The translations under genes and the position numbers were made by a program. From positions 25,547,375-25,611,374 of the forward strand of contig CAIIXF020000005.1 of the NCBI GenBank assembly GCA_903813345.2: 64,000 nt of DNA, written 5' to 3'. Below are positions 61,301-64,000 of this stretch, piece after piece. The notes under the pieces were generated by a model. The model had not been told where the DNA came from, made no database searches, and saw only the letters and a list, made by a program, of their open reading frames with translations. Within the stretch, counting starts at the first letter, position 1; each line of letters begins with the position of its first letter. The stretch is from Owenia fusiformis (lineage: Eukaryota > Annelida > Polychaeta > Sabellida > Oweniidae).

Positions 61301-61884
61301 AGACTCTGTTAGAAGTTTTGTAGATTATTGATGAAAGAATTATGTTTTGAATGAGAGATTTCTAAGATATAAATGCAAATAATGACTCATAGAAAAAATA
61401 TTTAAGAGAATATGCAATATATCTTGACTTAATGATAATTTAAGTGCTGAGTTTTAAATGAAAAAGGATACAAAATATACTTTATATAAAACTGAAATGA
61501 TACGAGACCAGTGCTTTTGTTTATTGCAGTCATTTAAATCTGAATCCACAATTCAATGAAGTAAAACCATTTTTCTGATAAAGAAAATTTAACTGACATT
61601 CTTAATTAACAGAATCATAAAATTAAACTTAATGTTTGAAAAACACATTTGTCAATTTTATTTACAATATTGTTTTTTTCTTTCCATGAAAATCTTTATT
61701 CTGATTTGTATGATGGTTGGTAAGGCCACACATTTGGCAACAAAGTTAAAGTTAAGTTGACTATGTTATTAATTCATAATTGATGCTACATTGCAGGGAT
61801 GGTCAGCTTAAGAGAGCCAAGGTAAAGCCAGCTTGGATGCAAAAGCAGCAGGAGTCCTATAGCAAAATGATTAAGGTGGAGTAG
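16373..61884 (+). CDS. GPAT4: Glycerol-3-phosphate acyltransferase 3/4 (AGPAT6-like)
   Basis: Thirteen exons join in phase to 451 aa: 16373-16519, 17349-17442, 18037-18216, 18509-18629, 18961-19035, 20491-20580, 21022-21115, exon 8 as 21421-21536 or 24787-24902, 26024-26079, 26620-26705, 59624-59752, 60381-60460 and 61797-61884. It matches human GPAT4 (456 aa) throughout. The enzyme makes lysophosphatidic acid from glycerol-3-phosphate and acyl-CoA in the ER, the first step of triacylglycerol synthesis. An N-terminal hydrophobic helix (residues 1-45) and two membrane segments (about 160-205) precede the acyltransferase domain. Motif I is NHTSPID (H250, D255); motif II is near WFERSE (291-296); FPEGT spans 322-326. 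The TYPVAIK-like region is VIYPVAIK. Intron 10 is about 33 kb and holds five antisense genes. Invertebrates often have one co-orthologue of GPAT3 and GPAT4, so the symbol is approximate. Confidence 0.93.
16520..17348. other. GPAT3/4 intron 1
   Basis: It holds a second copy (16772-16816) of the GGCGTAGC...GGCGTACCAG block seen at 5638-5682. Nothing else is recognised. Confidence 0.5.
17768..18007. mobile_element. MITE with CAGTAAAAC end (GPAT3/4 intron 2)
   Basis: 240 bp flanked by TA (17766-17767, 18008-18009). Starts CAGTAAAAC and ends GGTTTACTG. Internal GGGAACA/GAACACC words recur. Same broad family as the elements at 19233, 30083, 31315 and 62025. The ends fit pogo/Tigger-like MITEs. Confidence 0.75.
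18630..18960. other. GPAT3/4 intron 4
   Basis: No repeat or gene recognised. Confidence 0.5.
19233..19411. mobile_element. CAGTAAAACCT MITE (GPAT3/4 intron 5)
   Basis: It starts CAGTAAAACCTTGAACAC after TA and contains repeated GGTGTTCCACT words. The right end is eroded (TTCATTGTA). It is closely similar in its interior to the element at 62025-62181. Confidence 0.65.
19412..20490. other. GPAT3/4 intron 5, remainder
   Basis: No gene. The frame at 20345-20584 is an extension of exon 6 into the intron. Confidence 0.5.
20581..21420. other. GPAT3/4 introns 6 and 7
   Basis: AT-rich spacers on either side of exon 7 (21022-21115). Near 20650-20760 and 20820-20930 a loosely repeated block (ATTCATGATTCATTTGCAAA-like) is visible. 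No other structure. Confidence 0.45.
21421..21536 (+). other. GPAT4: GPAT3/4 alternative exon 8a
   Basis: 116 bp, residues 268-305 plus two bases. It encodes VGQSQGGLIGMIQRAM and the motif II core HIWFERSEAKDR, matching the vertebrate HVWFERSE. The acceptor is TTTCTAG. At the matching end the donor reads AAAAG|GCAAGC, a GC rather than GT donor. It has the same length and phase as 24787-24902, so either could join exon 7 to exon 9, but not both without breaking the frame (116 is not a multiple of three). Confidence 0.85.
21537..22099. other. Spacer after exon 8a
   Basis: No gene or clear repeat recognised. Confidence 0.45.
22120..22430. repeat. Imperfect short tandem repeats (TGCACTGTGCCTCT)
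   Basis: A run of roughly 22-30-bp units built on GCACTGTGCCTCTAGGTAT. Long frames on both strands here reflect the repetition, not genes. Confidence 0.7.
22430..22997. repeat. Minisatellite, ~68-bp unit
   Basis: About eight copies of a unit containing CCCAGTATATATTGAGTG, TTTTCCTTATAAATGCTC and CCAATTTAGATGCTCAGTC. It lies between the two alternative exons 8 of the acyltransferase gene. Confidence 0.88.
22998..23511. other. CAGGGTGTCAAA-type element start and spacer
   Basis: TACAGGGTGTCAAATAAGTC at 22996 resembles the start of the sequence at 50826 (TACAGGGTGTCAAAAAAC). No matching right end was found, so only one terminus is supported. Confidence 0.4.
23512..23820. mobile_element. Short inverted-repeat element
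   Basis: TTCAAGGAGGATTGGCTCC at 23512 returns inverted at about 23803-23820. The interior (about 270 bp) has no recognisable gene; the frame inside is likely fortuitous. Confidence 0.55.
24274..24472. mobile_element. MITE with CAGGCCCRTAGC ends
   Basis: 199 bp, starting CAGGCCCATAGCCAGG and ending CCTTGCTACGGGCCTG. A partial, older relative lies at about 41430-41560 (shared TTTTTCACCATTTTGAGCAC and AAGTGATTTT words). The superfamily is not certain; hAT is possible. Confidence 0.7.
24787..24902 (+). other. GPAT4: GPAT3/4 alternative exon 8b
   Basis: 116 bp with the same boundaries as exon 8a. It encodes VGQIHGGIIGLLQWAM and HVWFQREESKDR. Against 8a it keeps the ancestral VGQxHGG, but the conserved glutamate of WFERSE is glutamine (position 293), S295 is glutamate and R281 is tryptophan. 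Acceptor GTCTTACAG; donor AAAAG|GCTAGT, again GC. No stop or frameshift, so it appears under selection. Confidence 0.82.
24903..26023. other. GPAT3/4 intron after exon 8b
   Basis: It contains a tiny hairpin element (25229-25286, ends CTGGGTGTTC/GAACACCCAG, TA flanks). At 25588-25710 there is a short form of the TCACCACC...GGTGACATTTTG repeat described at 33776-36840. No gene. Confidence 0.55.
26080..26619. repeat. GPAT3/4 intron 9 with a two-copy ~120-bp repeat
   Basis: Bases about 26324-26405 and 26440-26515 are two copies of a block with CAATAATATTTTATAATG and CTTGTCTCTGAGATATTATT. The rest is unremarkable. Confidence 0.6.
26866..27115 (-). pseudogene. Tandem fragments of the cystine-knot terminal exon
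   Basis: At least two ~98-bp units (from about 26912 and 27010), plus a more decayed one (from 26866), repeat the end of the gene at 27116-29832. On the minus strand they still spell FKTVKLPTRCKCA and a stop. Each unit carries a stop inside the preceding helix region. They lie just beyond the real stop codon, so they may be transcribed as 3' UTR. Confidence 0.75.
27116..29832 (-). CDS. Secreted Spatzle/neurotrophin-like cystine-knot protein 1
   Basis: Three exons (29537-29832, 28693-28806, 27116-27257), both introns in phase 2, give 183 aa. The start has a clear signal peptide (MYLHILLFSLLIVPSS). A pro-region of about 70 aa follows, ending at a dibasic IIRR (88-89) that could be a convertase site. 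The mature part has CC, a W/DT/VVHL region, GQYQLLTVGLCR, two spaced cysteines, and ends in LPTRCKCA. The spacing CC...CR...C...C...CxC and the terminal LPxxCxC resemble Spatzle-type and nerve-growth-factor-type cystine knots, which are secreted dimeric ligands of Toll or Trk-like receptors. There are eight mature cysteines. It lies antisense inside GPAT3/4 intron 10. The gene is well supported; the family is an informed guess. Confidence 0.75.
27370..28510. repeat. Minisatellite, ~28-bp unit, in cystine-knot gene 1 intron 2
   Basis: About 40 units of CTAGGTCTAAGGCTGATTAG with GGGACATT or GGGGCATTG. Higher-order copies are visible; for example, the block near 27690-27850 is repeated at about 28200-28380. 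Confidence 0.92.
29833..30082. promoter_or_regulatory. 5' flank of cystine-knot gene 1
   Basis: Upstream region of the minus-strand gene. No specific promoter motif can be named with confidence. Confidence 0.3.
30083..30224. mobile_element. CAGTAAAATCTG MITE
   Basis: 142 bp, flanked by TA (30081-30082, 30225-30226). Starts CAGTAAAATCTGTC and ends ACAGGTTTTACTG. A clean member of the CAGTAAAACCTG family. Confidence 0.82.
30225..31314. other. No gene seen
   Basis: AT-rich spacer between the two cystine-knot genes. Several short frames lack any family signal. Confidence 0.45.
31315..31643. mobile_element. CAGTAAAACCTG MITE with C-rich interior
   Basis: It starts CAGTAAAACCTGTATATC after TA. 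Repeated CTGAACAC words run through it and it ends near AACAGATTTTACA. It includes a poly-C run at 31531-31547 and a poly-G run near 31424. Confidence 0.65.
31644..32388. other. Spacer with decayed exon fragments
   Basis: Mostly featureless. At about 32045-32110 and 32300-32388 faint copies of the cystine-knot terminal exon region can be seen (TTTAAGCATATTAACAG; ATACATCATGGTCC), as beside gene 1. Confidence 0.45.
32389..33312 (-). CDS. Secreted Spatzle/neurotrophin-like cystine-knot protein 2
   Basis: Paralogue of the gene at 27116-29832 with the same three-exon plan: 33026-33312, 32729-32842 and 32389-32536, 182 aa. I chose the ATG at 33312 because MLYCHIFLFSLFIVSS aligns with the signal peptide of the paralogue. 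The frame also has an upstream ATG at 33360. The pro-region ends at IQRK (about 82-84). The mature part reads SCCET, then a DEIIDT stretch, GQYQLLTVGLCR, YKKCREH, SPWCAFKTVKLP and ARCKCT. It again has eight cysteines, but one sits in SPWC rather than near IDCYW. Its introns are short and free of the minisatellite in gene 1. Confidence 0.77.
33776..36840. repeat. Long tandem array (~136-bp unit) inside a TCACCACC element
   Basis: It is bounded by TCACCACCAAAAAGTGGTGA (33779) and GGTGGTGACATTTTGTCATG (36805). Between these, about 20 units repeat TCTACATGTTCTCAGAA, AATCTGACTTTAGATTTGAC, TTGACCTTCAATGACCTTCT and AACTTGCTTCAAATTGAC. A non-repeat block interrupts the array at about 35215-35590. Shorter, unexpanded relatives lie at 25588-25710, about 42880-42965 and 63865-63930. 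The long frames here are repeat artefacts. Confidence 0.88.
36841..37409. other. Spacer downstream of PR/SET gene A
   Basis: AT-rich; no gene seen. It probably holds the 3' UTR of the minus-strand gene A. Confidence 0.45.
37410..40784 (-). CDS. Predicted secreted coiled-coil PR/SET protein A
   Basis: Four exons (40739-40784, 38658-39196, 38005-38136, 37410-37574) join in phase to 293 aa. Exon 1 encodes MKRWNLVLVNIFSLL, a short signal-peptide-like stretch. Exon 2 gives a heptad-rich coiled coil (about 33-75), then the start of a PR/SET domain: RGLRLSKSTIPNAGSGVF and GTYFGPYEG. Exon 3 has SNWTRFMNCPRD, where PRDM proteins have NWMRYVNCAR. Exon 4 has VYFRTVRNLEPGTELLFFYG, the PRDM IFYRT...ELLVWYG region. 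The best match by eye is PRDM7/9/11. PR/SET domains are lysine methyltransferases in nuclear zinc-finger proteins. Here there is no zinc finger, and the chain ends soon after the domain (TGSEWICE). Sequons NST, NWT and NGT suit a secretory route. Catalysis and location are inferred. Confidence 0.85.
40785..41929. other. 5' flank of gene A
   Basis: No gene seen. A decayed relative of the 24274-24472 MITE lies at about 41430-41560. Confidence 0.45.
41930..42940. repeat. Start of duplicated segment (copy B)
   Basis: From about 41930 (TTGGAAGCAGATAATAACAG) this matches 51430 onward (including GGTCCTCCTTTAAA and AGATCTTAATCCAAGATGG). It is the left part of a tandem segmental duplication. A short TCACCACC-family relic lies at 42880-42965. 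Confidence 0.7.
42965..43475. repeat. 87-bp tandem repeat array, copy B
   Basis: About six units containing CAGTTCTTCACACATTCCAA, TAGCTTGGACATTACCTATG and AAGTTTACATTTTCA. It lies directly downstream of the last exon of gene B. The matching array of gene C (52395-54305) has grown to about 22 units. Confidence 0.88.
43488..49637 (-). CDS. Predicted secreted coiled-coil PR/SET protein B
   Basis: Same four-exon plan as gene A: 49571-49637, 47591-48162, 44763-44894, 43488-43652; phases match exactly, 311 aa. Exon 1 encodes a convincing signal peptide (MLELGSVVLTALSLLAVS, with a short MSIFKVK lead). The coiled coil runs from about residue 40 to 90 (IQQMKSTINIMNSTLSDL) into a charged linker. The PR/SET domain has PPGLRLSKSTIPNAGSGVF, GVYFGPYDG, SNWTRFLNCGRDF and GSELFFFYGWNYA. 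Five cysteines (LWC, LNC, VQC, FFC, WIC) are shared by A, B and C. An acceptor-like CAG directly precedes the ATG; a donor at about 50108 marks a likely non-coding first exon. The introns carry minisatellites and several insertions absent from gene C. Unlike C, the frame is intact. Confidence 0.87.
43905..44170 (+). mobile_element. Putative tRNA-derived SINE (gene B intron)
   Basis: It begins with a tRNA-like head: TGGCTCAGTGGCAGAG resembles an A box and GAGTTCGTTTCTC a B box. The sequence is missing at the matching place in gene C (about 54715), which supports an insertion. The tail and target duplication are not resolved. Confidence 0.5.
44250..44730. mobile_element. Unclassified insertion in gene B intron 3
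   Basis: Relative to gene C (about 54815), B has roughly 470 extra bases between GGACCTTT and CAAATTTGAAGAAATC. The 64-codon frame at 44459-44653 inside has no recognisable domain. Type unknown. Confidence 0.45.
44940..45625. repeat. 30-bp minisatellite, gene B intron 2, left part
   Basis: Units of CCCTGTTCAAGGTAGCCCTC plus ACTGCTCAAGATA. It is continued at 47148-47570 after an interruption. The same satellite fills the matching intron of gene C (55030-56215). Confidence 0.92.
45626..47147. mobile_element. ~1.5-kb AT-rich insertion in the minisatellite
   Basis: It splits the 30-bp minisatellite of gene B and is absent from gene C. It starts near CACTCTAAAAAAATATTACT and is full of TTACTNAGTAATT palindromic words. 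A distinct GC-richer island at about 46085-46215 has an open minus-strand frame (46080-46361) with no domain I recognise. Element class unknown. Confidence 0.55.
47148..47570. repeat. 30-bp minisatellite, gene B intron 2, right part
   Basis: Same unit as 44940-45625. It ends about 20 bases before the donor of exon 2. Confidence 0.9.
48347..48772. mobile_element. Composite foldback insertion in gene B intron 1
   Basis: Absent from gene C (AATAA/AGTGTC near 57601-57610). It contains a hairpin centred on GAGAGCGAAGCGAACGAG, then an inverted pair ATTATCCTACACTTAC (48496) / GTGTAGGATAAT (about 48763). Within it are three copies of CGGAGTATATCGTCAC followed by ATATCCTC. Confidence 0.65.
48937..49530. 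mobile_element. 594-bp foldback element, 6-bp TCTAAT duplication
   Basis: Long inverted arms (for example GACAGCTGAATAATAGTGACC at 48990 and its complement at about 49450; ACAAGTCTTGATC pairs inside). TCTAAT flanks both sides (48931-48936, 49531-49536). Gene C has a single TCTAAT at the matching place, an intact empty site. Confidence 0.8.
49638..50826. other. 5' region of gene B, right end of its duplicated segment
   Basis: It aligns with 57898-58992 beside gene C. A likely non-coding first exon ends near 50108 (CTCCTTAGAG|GTTAGT). The match ends near 50820 (TATCTAGTTACAAAAGT). No other gene. Confidence 0.5.
50827..51050. other. CAGGGTGTCAAA element start at the duplication junction
   Basis: TATACAGGGTGTCAAAAAACA at 50823 resembles 22996. 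It sits exactly where the duplicated segment of gene B ends. No right terminus was found. Confidence 0.4.
51050..51310 (+). mobile_element. Putative tRNA(Leu/Ser)-derived SINE
   Basis: GTCGAGTTGGCCGAGAGGGC resembles a leucine/serine tRNA 5' half with an A box (TGGCCGAGAGGG). GGTTGCGAGTTTGAGACG is a degenerate B box. The cloverleaf is not convincing as a working tRNA. About 150 bp of unrelated body follow. It lies in the junction between duplicated segments. Confidence 0.5.
51607..51851. mobile_element. Inverted-repeat MITE
   Basis: TTTATCCTATGCCAAGTAGA at 51607 returns inverted as TCTACTTGGTATAGGATAAA at 51832-51851; the match is about 30 bp. Internal ATATCTCCCGC words repeat. The frames on both strands here are by-products. 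Confidence 0.7.
51855..51995. repeat. ~130-bp hairpin
   Basis: GTTATGTACGG...TTTGGATAT...GATATGCATATCTACCT is followed at once by its imperfect complement, ending GTACATAAC. The loop holds CTTCGGTCGCTACGG. It is adjacent to the MITE at 51607 and may be part of one larger foldback. Confidence 0.7.
51996..52394. repeat. Duplicated segment (copy C), left part
   Basis: Matches 42200-42560 beside gene B (CACATAGGGGACTA, CTTAATCCAAGATGG). No gene. Confidence 0.6.
52395..54305. repeat. 87-bp tandem repeat array, copy C (about 22 units)
   Basis: Units of 87 bp (29 codons) with ACATATTCCAACTGAATGTG, TTGGACATTACCTATGAAG and TTTACATTTTCAATGTTTG. Because 87 is a multiple of three and the unit has few stops, frames of 120-196 codons stay open on both strands. 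They should not be called genes. Confidence 0.93.
55030..56215. repeat. 30-bp minisatellite, gene C intron 2
   Basis: Units of CCCTGTTCAAGGTAGCCCTC with ACTGTTCAAGATAATAT. A larger block (about 55310-55620) is repeated at about 55770-56090. It ends just before the exon 2 donor, as in gene B. Confidence 0.92.
56697..57298. mobile_element. 602-bp MITE inside gene C exon 2, TA target
   Basis: Inverted ends of about 38 bp: GTACCCAACACAAGTTTTTA and its near-complement at the right. TA flanks it (56695-56696, 57299-57300). The uninterrupted site is preserved in gene B. No transposase frame. Tc1/mariner-like by its TA duplication. Confidence 0.9.
57898..59044. other. 5' region of gene C
   Basis: Matches the 5' region of gene B up to about 58990. 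A likely donor of a non-coding exon lies near 58328 (CTCCTTAAAG|GTAAGT). An acceptor-like TTTTCAG precedes the ATG. No further gene. Confidence 0.5.
59045..59465. repeat. Partial array of the ~133-bp repeat
   Basis: Three or so copies of the unit found at 3845-4945 (GGCATCAGCATATAAAATTTG, ATGGTGGCCATTTTGAAATT). Confidence 0.75.
59753..60284. other. GPAT3/4 intron 11
   Basis: No gene or repeat seen apart from the microsatellite at its end. Confidence 0.45.
60285..60378. repeat. (TGTAT)n microsatellite at a splice acceptor
   Basis: Imperfect TGTAT/TGCAT pentamers run straight into the acceptor TTGTATTGTAG of GPAT3/4 exon 12 (60381). The last repeat supplies the AG. Confidence 0.85.
60461..61796. 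repeat. GPAT3/4 intron 12 with short imperfect repeats
   Basis: At 60480-60720 a run of CAGTCTAATACACAGTCTAG-like words. The rest is AT-rich and empty. Confidence 0.6.
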
Positions 61885-62024
61885 TTCACACCATTGCCTA
61901 AAGGTGTCGCTACAAAACATTGTCCACCATTTTGAAATCAGAATTTCAGTATTTGTAATTTACTGAGTTGCTTGCATCATCTATATTCAATGCATCAATG
62001 TCATGACAGTATTTACCACATGTA

Positions 62025-62181
62025 CAGTAAAGCCTGTCTAAGTGTAACACCTTTGGTACCTCTATGTGTTCCACTTGGGAGGTGTTCCACATGATAAAGG
62101 TACCTTTAACATTAAGTCAGTTGATCTTGAGACTCTCAAGTGTTCCACTAACAGAGGTGTTTTACTTTACAGGTTTCACTG
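62025..62181. mobile_element. CAGTAAAGCCTG MITE in GPAT3/4 3' region
   Basis: 157 bp flanked by TA (62023-62024, 62182-62183). Starts CAGTAAAGCCTGTC and ends CAGGTTTCACTG. Interior GTGTTCCACT words as at 19233. Confidence 0.78.
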
Positions 62182-62820
62182 TACATGTATTTTCCTTATG
62201 GATATGAAAATATATCTTGTTTCCGATTACCAAGCAGGCACTGCCACTTTCCAGAAGGAAAATGAGTGGCGGCTGTGTCCTCAAATTAGAAAGCCTGGTG
62301 ACCAGAAACAAGAAATCTTAAAAGAAATATTAAAGTGCATAAAAAAAGATGATTATAAAAATAATTTTGAAAAATGATTTTGCTTGTCCATGTTCATATT
62401 TATATATGAAATATGTACTGTACTATAAACAGGTTGATAGTCATCCAAAACAACATTTGAATGACATTTTTATTGTGGTGAGGCCAGTCTATTGGTCAAT
62501 TGACTTCCTGTGTCACCCAGATTGATTTCTACTATAATTGACTCATTATGCCAGCTCAAGAAAGAGCTATGGATCACCTCATCATCTTAAAATACATCGC
62601 ACAACTTTACCTAGATACCATATCTGTCATTATACTGAATATGTTGTACAACTGAAAATAAATTCTAAAAATGTAAAAACATATTTTTGTGCAAACATAC
62701 ATCGAAATGTACAAACAACTATACTGTTCTCTATACCGTGTGTACATAATGTATATTCAGTGTAAGTATAGACTGCAATATTTTTGTATTCTATCTTTGA
62801 TTTTTGTCAGTCCTCAATCA
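62182..62820. other. Downstream flank of GPAT3/4
   Basis: Probably 3' UTR and intergenic DNA; AATAAA occurs at 62657. A plus-strand frame continues to 62377 (ends KKDDYKNNFEK) with no family signal. Confidence 0.4.
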
Positions 62821-62822
62821 CT

Positions 62823-63320
62823 CCGGAGTAGCCTAACAACAGTTAAGTCAGATACCGTTGTCACAAATGGCGGACATAACCATCGCTTCAATTAGATTTT
62901 CATTAACTGTATGTTTAATAGAGCACCTAGACTAAATTCCTTTGAAACAACAATCAATCAAAGTGTCCTAATACTCATTGTACAGTTAATAATGTTCTAC
63001 CATTGAAATAAAGTCTTTAATTTAACCGATCAAAATGAGATACGGGACAATGGACACTGTAATTACCATATGCCGTTGTCTTTCTATACTCAAATTCAGA
63101 TTCCGTTGTCATCTACGATATCGAAGATGCTATATTGTGGCGATTTACAACCCAATTTGATAGAAATTGGGATTTCATATGAAACATCATCACAAGAGCT
63201 TAATATATGCACAGAATTAGCGACGATAAAATCCCATGAAATGAGGACAGTTGAACAACGGTTATGTCAGCCATTTGTGACAACGGTATCTGACTTAACC
63301 GTTGTCAGGCTATTCCAGTG
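62823..63320. mobile_element. ~500-bp MITE with ~65-bp inverted ends
   Basis: AGTTAAGTCAGATACCGTTG and CACAAATGGCGGACATAACC on the left return inverted at about 63254-63318. CCGTTGTC words recur inside. The 116-codon frame at 63070-63420 runs across the right end and is not a gene. Confidence 0.78.
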
Positions 63321-63834
63321 TGTCACTGCAATATATATATTTTATACTGTATTCAGTAATATGCTATACAACCAATTGCTTCATATATTTCCATTAAGTT
63401 GCGTCTGTTTTGGATTATAAGAAAAAAAATATATATATATATATTTAAAGGGATAGTGTCTAAAAGTTGTAGAAAAAGTCAATTTTTGTCACAATGAATG
63501 AAATTAACTTTGTTTCAACAATTGAATGTTGACACTGTCTTAATTGATGTGTAGAGAAGAAAAATTATAATTTTTTATAAATTATATTTGATTTTGTTGT
63601 TTCCATTTTGGAAAGATGCTGACTGAGTAATTAAACAAGATGTTGGAAATAAAGGTGGTAGATTTCTTTCTTTTATACAATTAAATTGTAATTACCATTA
63701 ATATTAATATAATATTATTAAAATTGTGCAATGGATTAGTTGGTTGATTAGTTATACACTTTTGTTCAATTATGAGTAAATAAAAGTTATCTAACAATGA
63801 TTTGATCACTTATAATGTGTTTTGTTTTTTAGTC
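63321..63834. other. No gene seen
   Basis: AT-rich spacer with a (TA)n run near 63430-63445. Confidence 0.45.
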
Positions 63835-63864
63835 CTGCCAGTTTTTCCCCATTCAGTGTGATTT

Positions 63865-64000
63865 TTATATCACTGACAGTGGTGACATATTGTTACGGCC
63901 TTCATTTTTTCCCAGTCCGTATGACTTTTATTGCTAACAGTGAGTCCTGACATATTATTACAGACTTCATTTTTTCCCAGTCAGTATAACTTTTATTGCC
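63865..64000. repeat. Start of a tandem repeat related to the GGTGACATATTG family
   Basis: GTGGTGACATATTGTTACGG is followed by two or more ~65-bp units (TTCATTTTTTCCCAGTC, ACTTTTATTGC). It runs off the window. Confidence 0.6.

Noticed and set aside
62188-62377. Extra coding exon after GPAT3/4
   Set aside because: The frame is open and lysine-rich at its end, but it follows the stop codon of a full-length protein and has no splice site or homologue that I can name.
63070-63420. Plus-strand 116-codon frame
   Set aside because: It crosses the right end of a MITE and has no recognisable domain.
1-64000. Retroviral, LTR or Polinton-like elements
   Set aside because: No long terminal repeats, integrase, protease, capsid or envelope signals were recognised on either strand.

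Overview
The window is invertebrate nuclear DNA: AT-rich, with spliceosomal introns, LINEs, many short inverted-repeat DNA elements and long minisatellites. Gene families point to a bilaterian animal. Spatzle-like cystine-knot genes and the repeat style would suit a protostome, perhaps a lophotrochozoan, but the species cannot be fixed from the sequence.

Layout. 1-3.5 kb: inverted-repeat elements and an intron-poor minus-strand ankyrin-repeat/SOCS-box gene (1649-3445). 3.8-9.6 kb: a 133-bp tandem repeat, then three nested mobile elements (a foldback split by a CR1/Jockey-like LINE, itself split by a TTAA-flanked palindrome), then a short decayed fragment of the ankyrin gene. 9.6-16.2 kb: a four-exon minus-strand gene for mitochondrial ATP synthase subunit e. 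Its large intron 1 holds two copies of a 389-bp element, one split by a young 5'-truncated LINE. 16.4-61.9 kb: a 13-exon plus-strand glycerol-3-phosphate acyltransferase 3/4 gene (451 aa), head to head with subunit e across about 200 bp. It carries two alternative versions of exon 8.

The last large intron of the acyltransferase gene (26706-59623, about 33 kb) contains five antisense genes. Two are tandem genes for secreted cystine-knot proteins resembling Spatzle/neurotrophin (27.1-29.8 kb and 32.4-33.3 kb). Three are tandem genes (A 37.4-40.8, B 43.5-49.6, C 54.3-57.9 kb) predicted to encode an N-terminal signal peptide, a coiled coil and a PR/SET domain without zinc fingers. The PR/SET fold is normally nuclear, so a secreted oligomeric version is the most unusual content of the window. 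B and C lie in an 8-9 kb tandem segmental duplication. C is broken by a 602-bp transposon in its coiled-coil exon, while B has gained several intronic insertions whose empty sites are preserved in C.

Most other open frames are shadows of repeats. This is clearest in the 87-bp array at 52.4-54.3 kb, which is open on both strands. No rRNA gene, CRISPR array, intact tRNA gene, retrovirus-like or Polinton-like element was recognised. All exon joins were inferred by eye from GT-AG (or GC-AG) sites, reading phase and family similarity; none was tested against transcripts.
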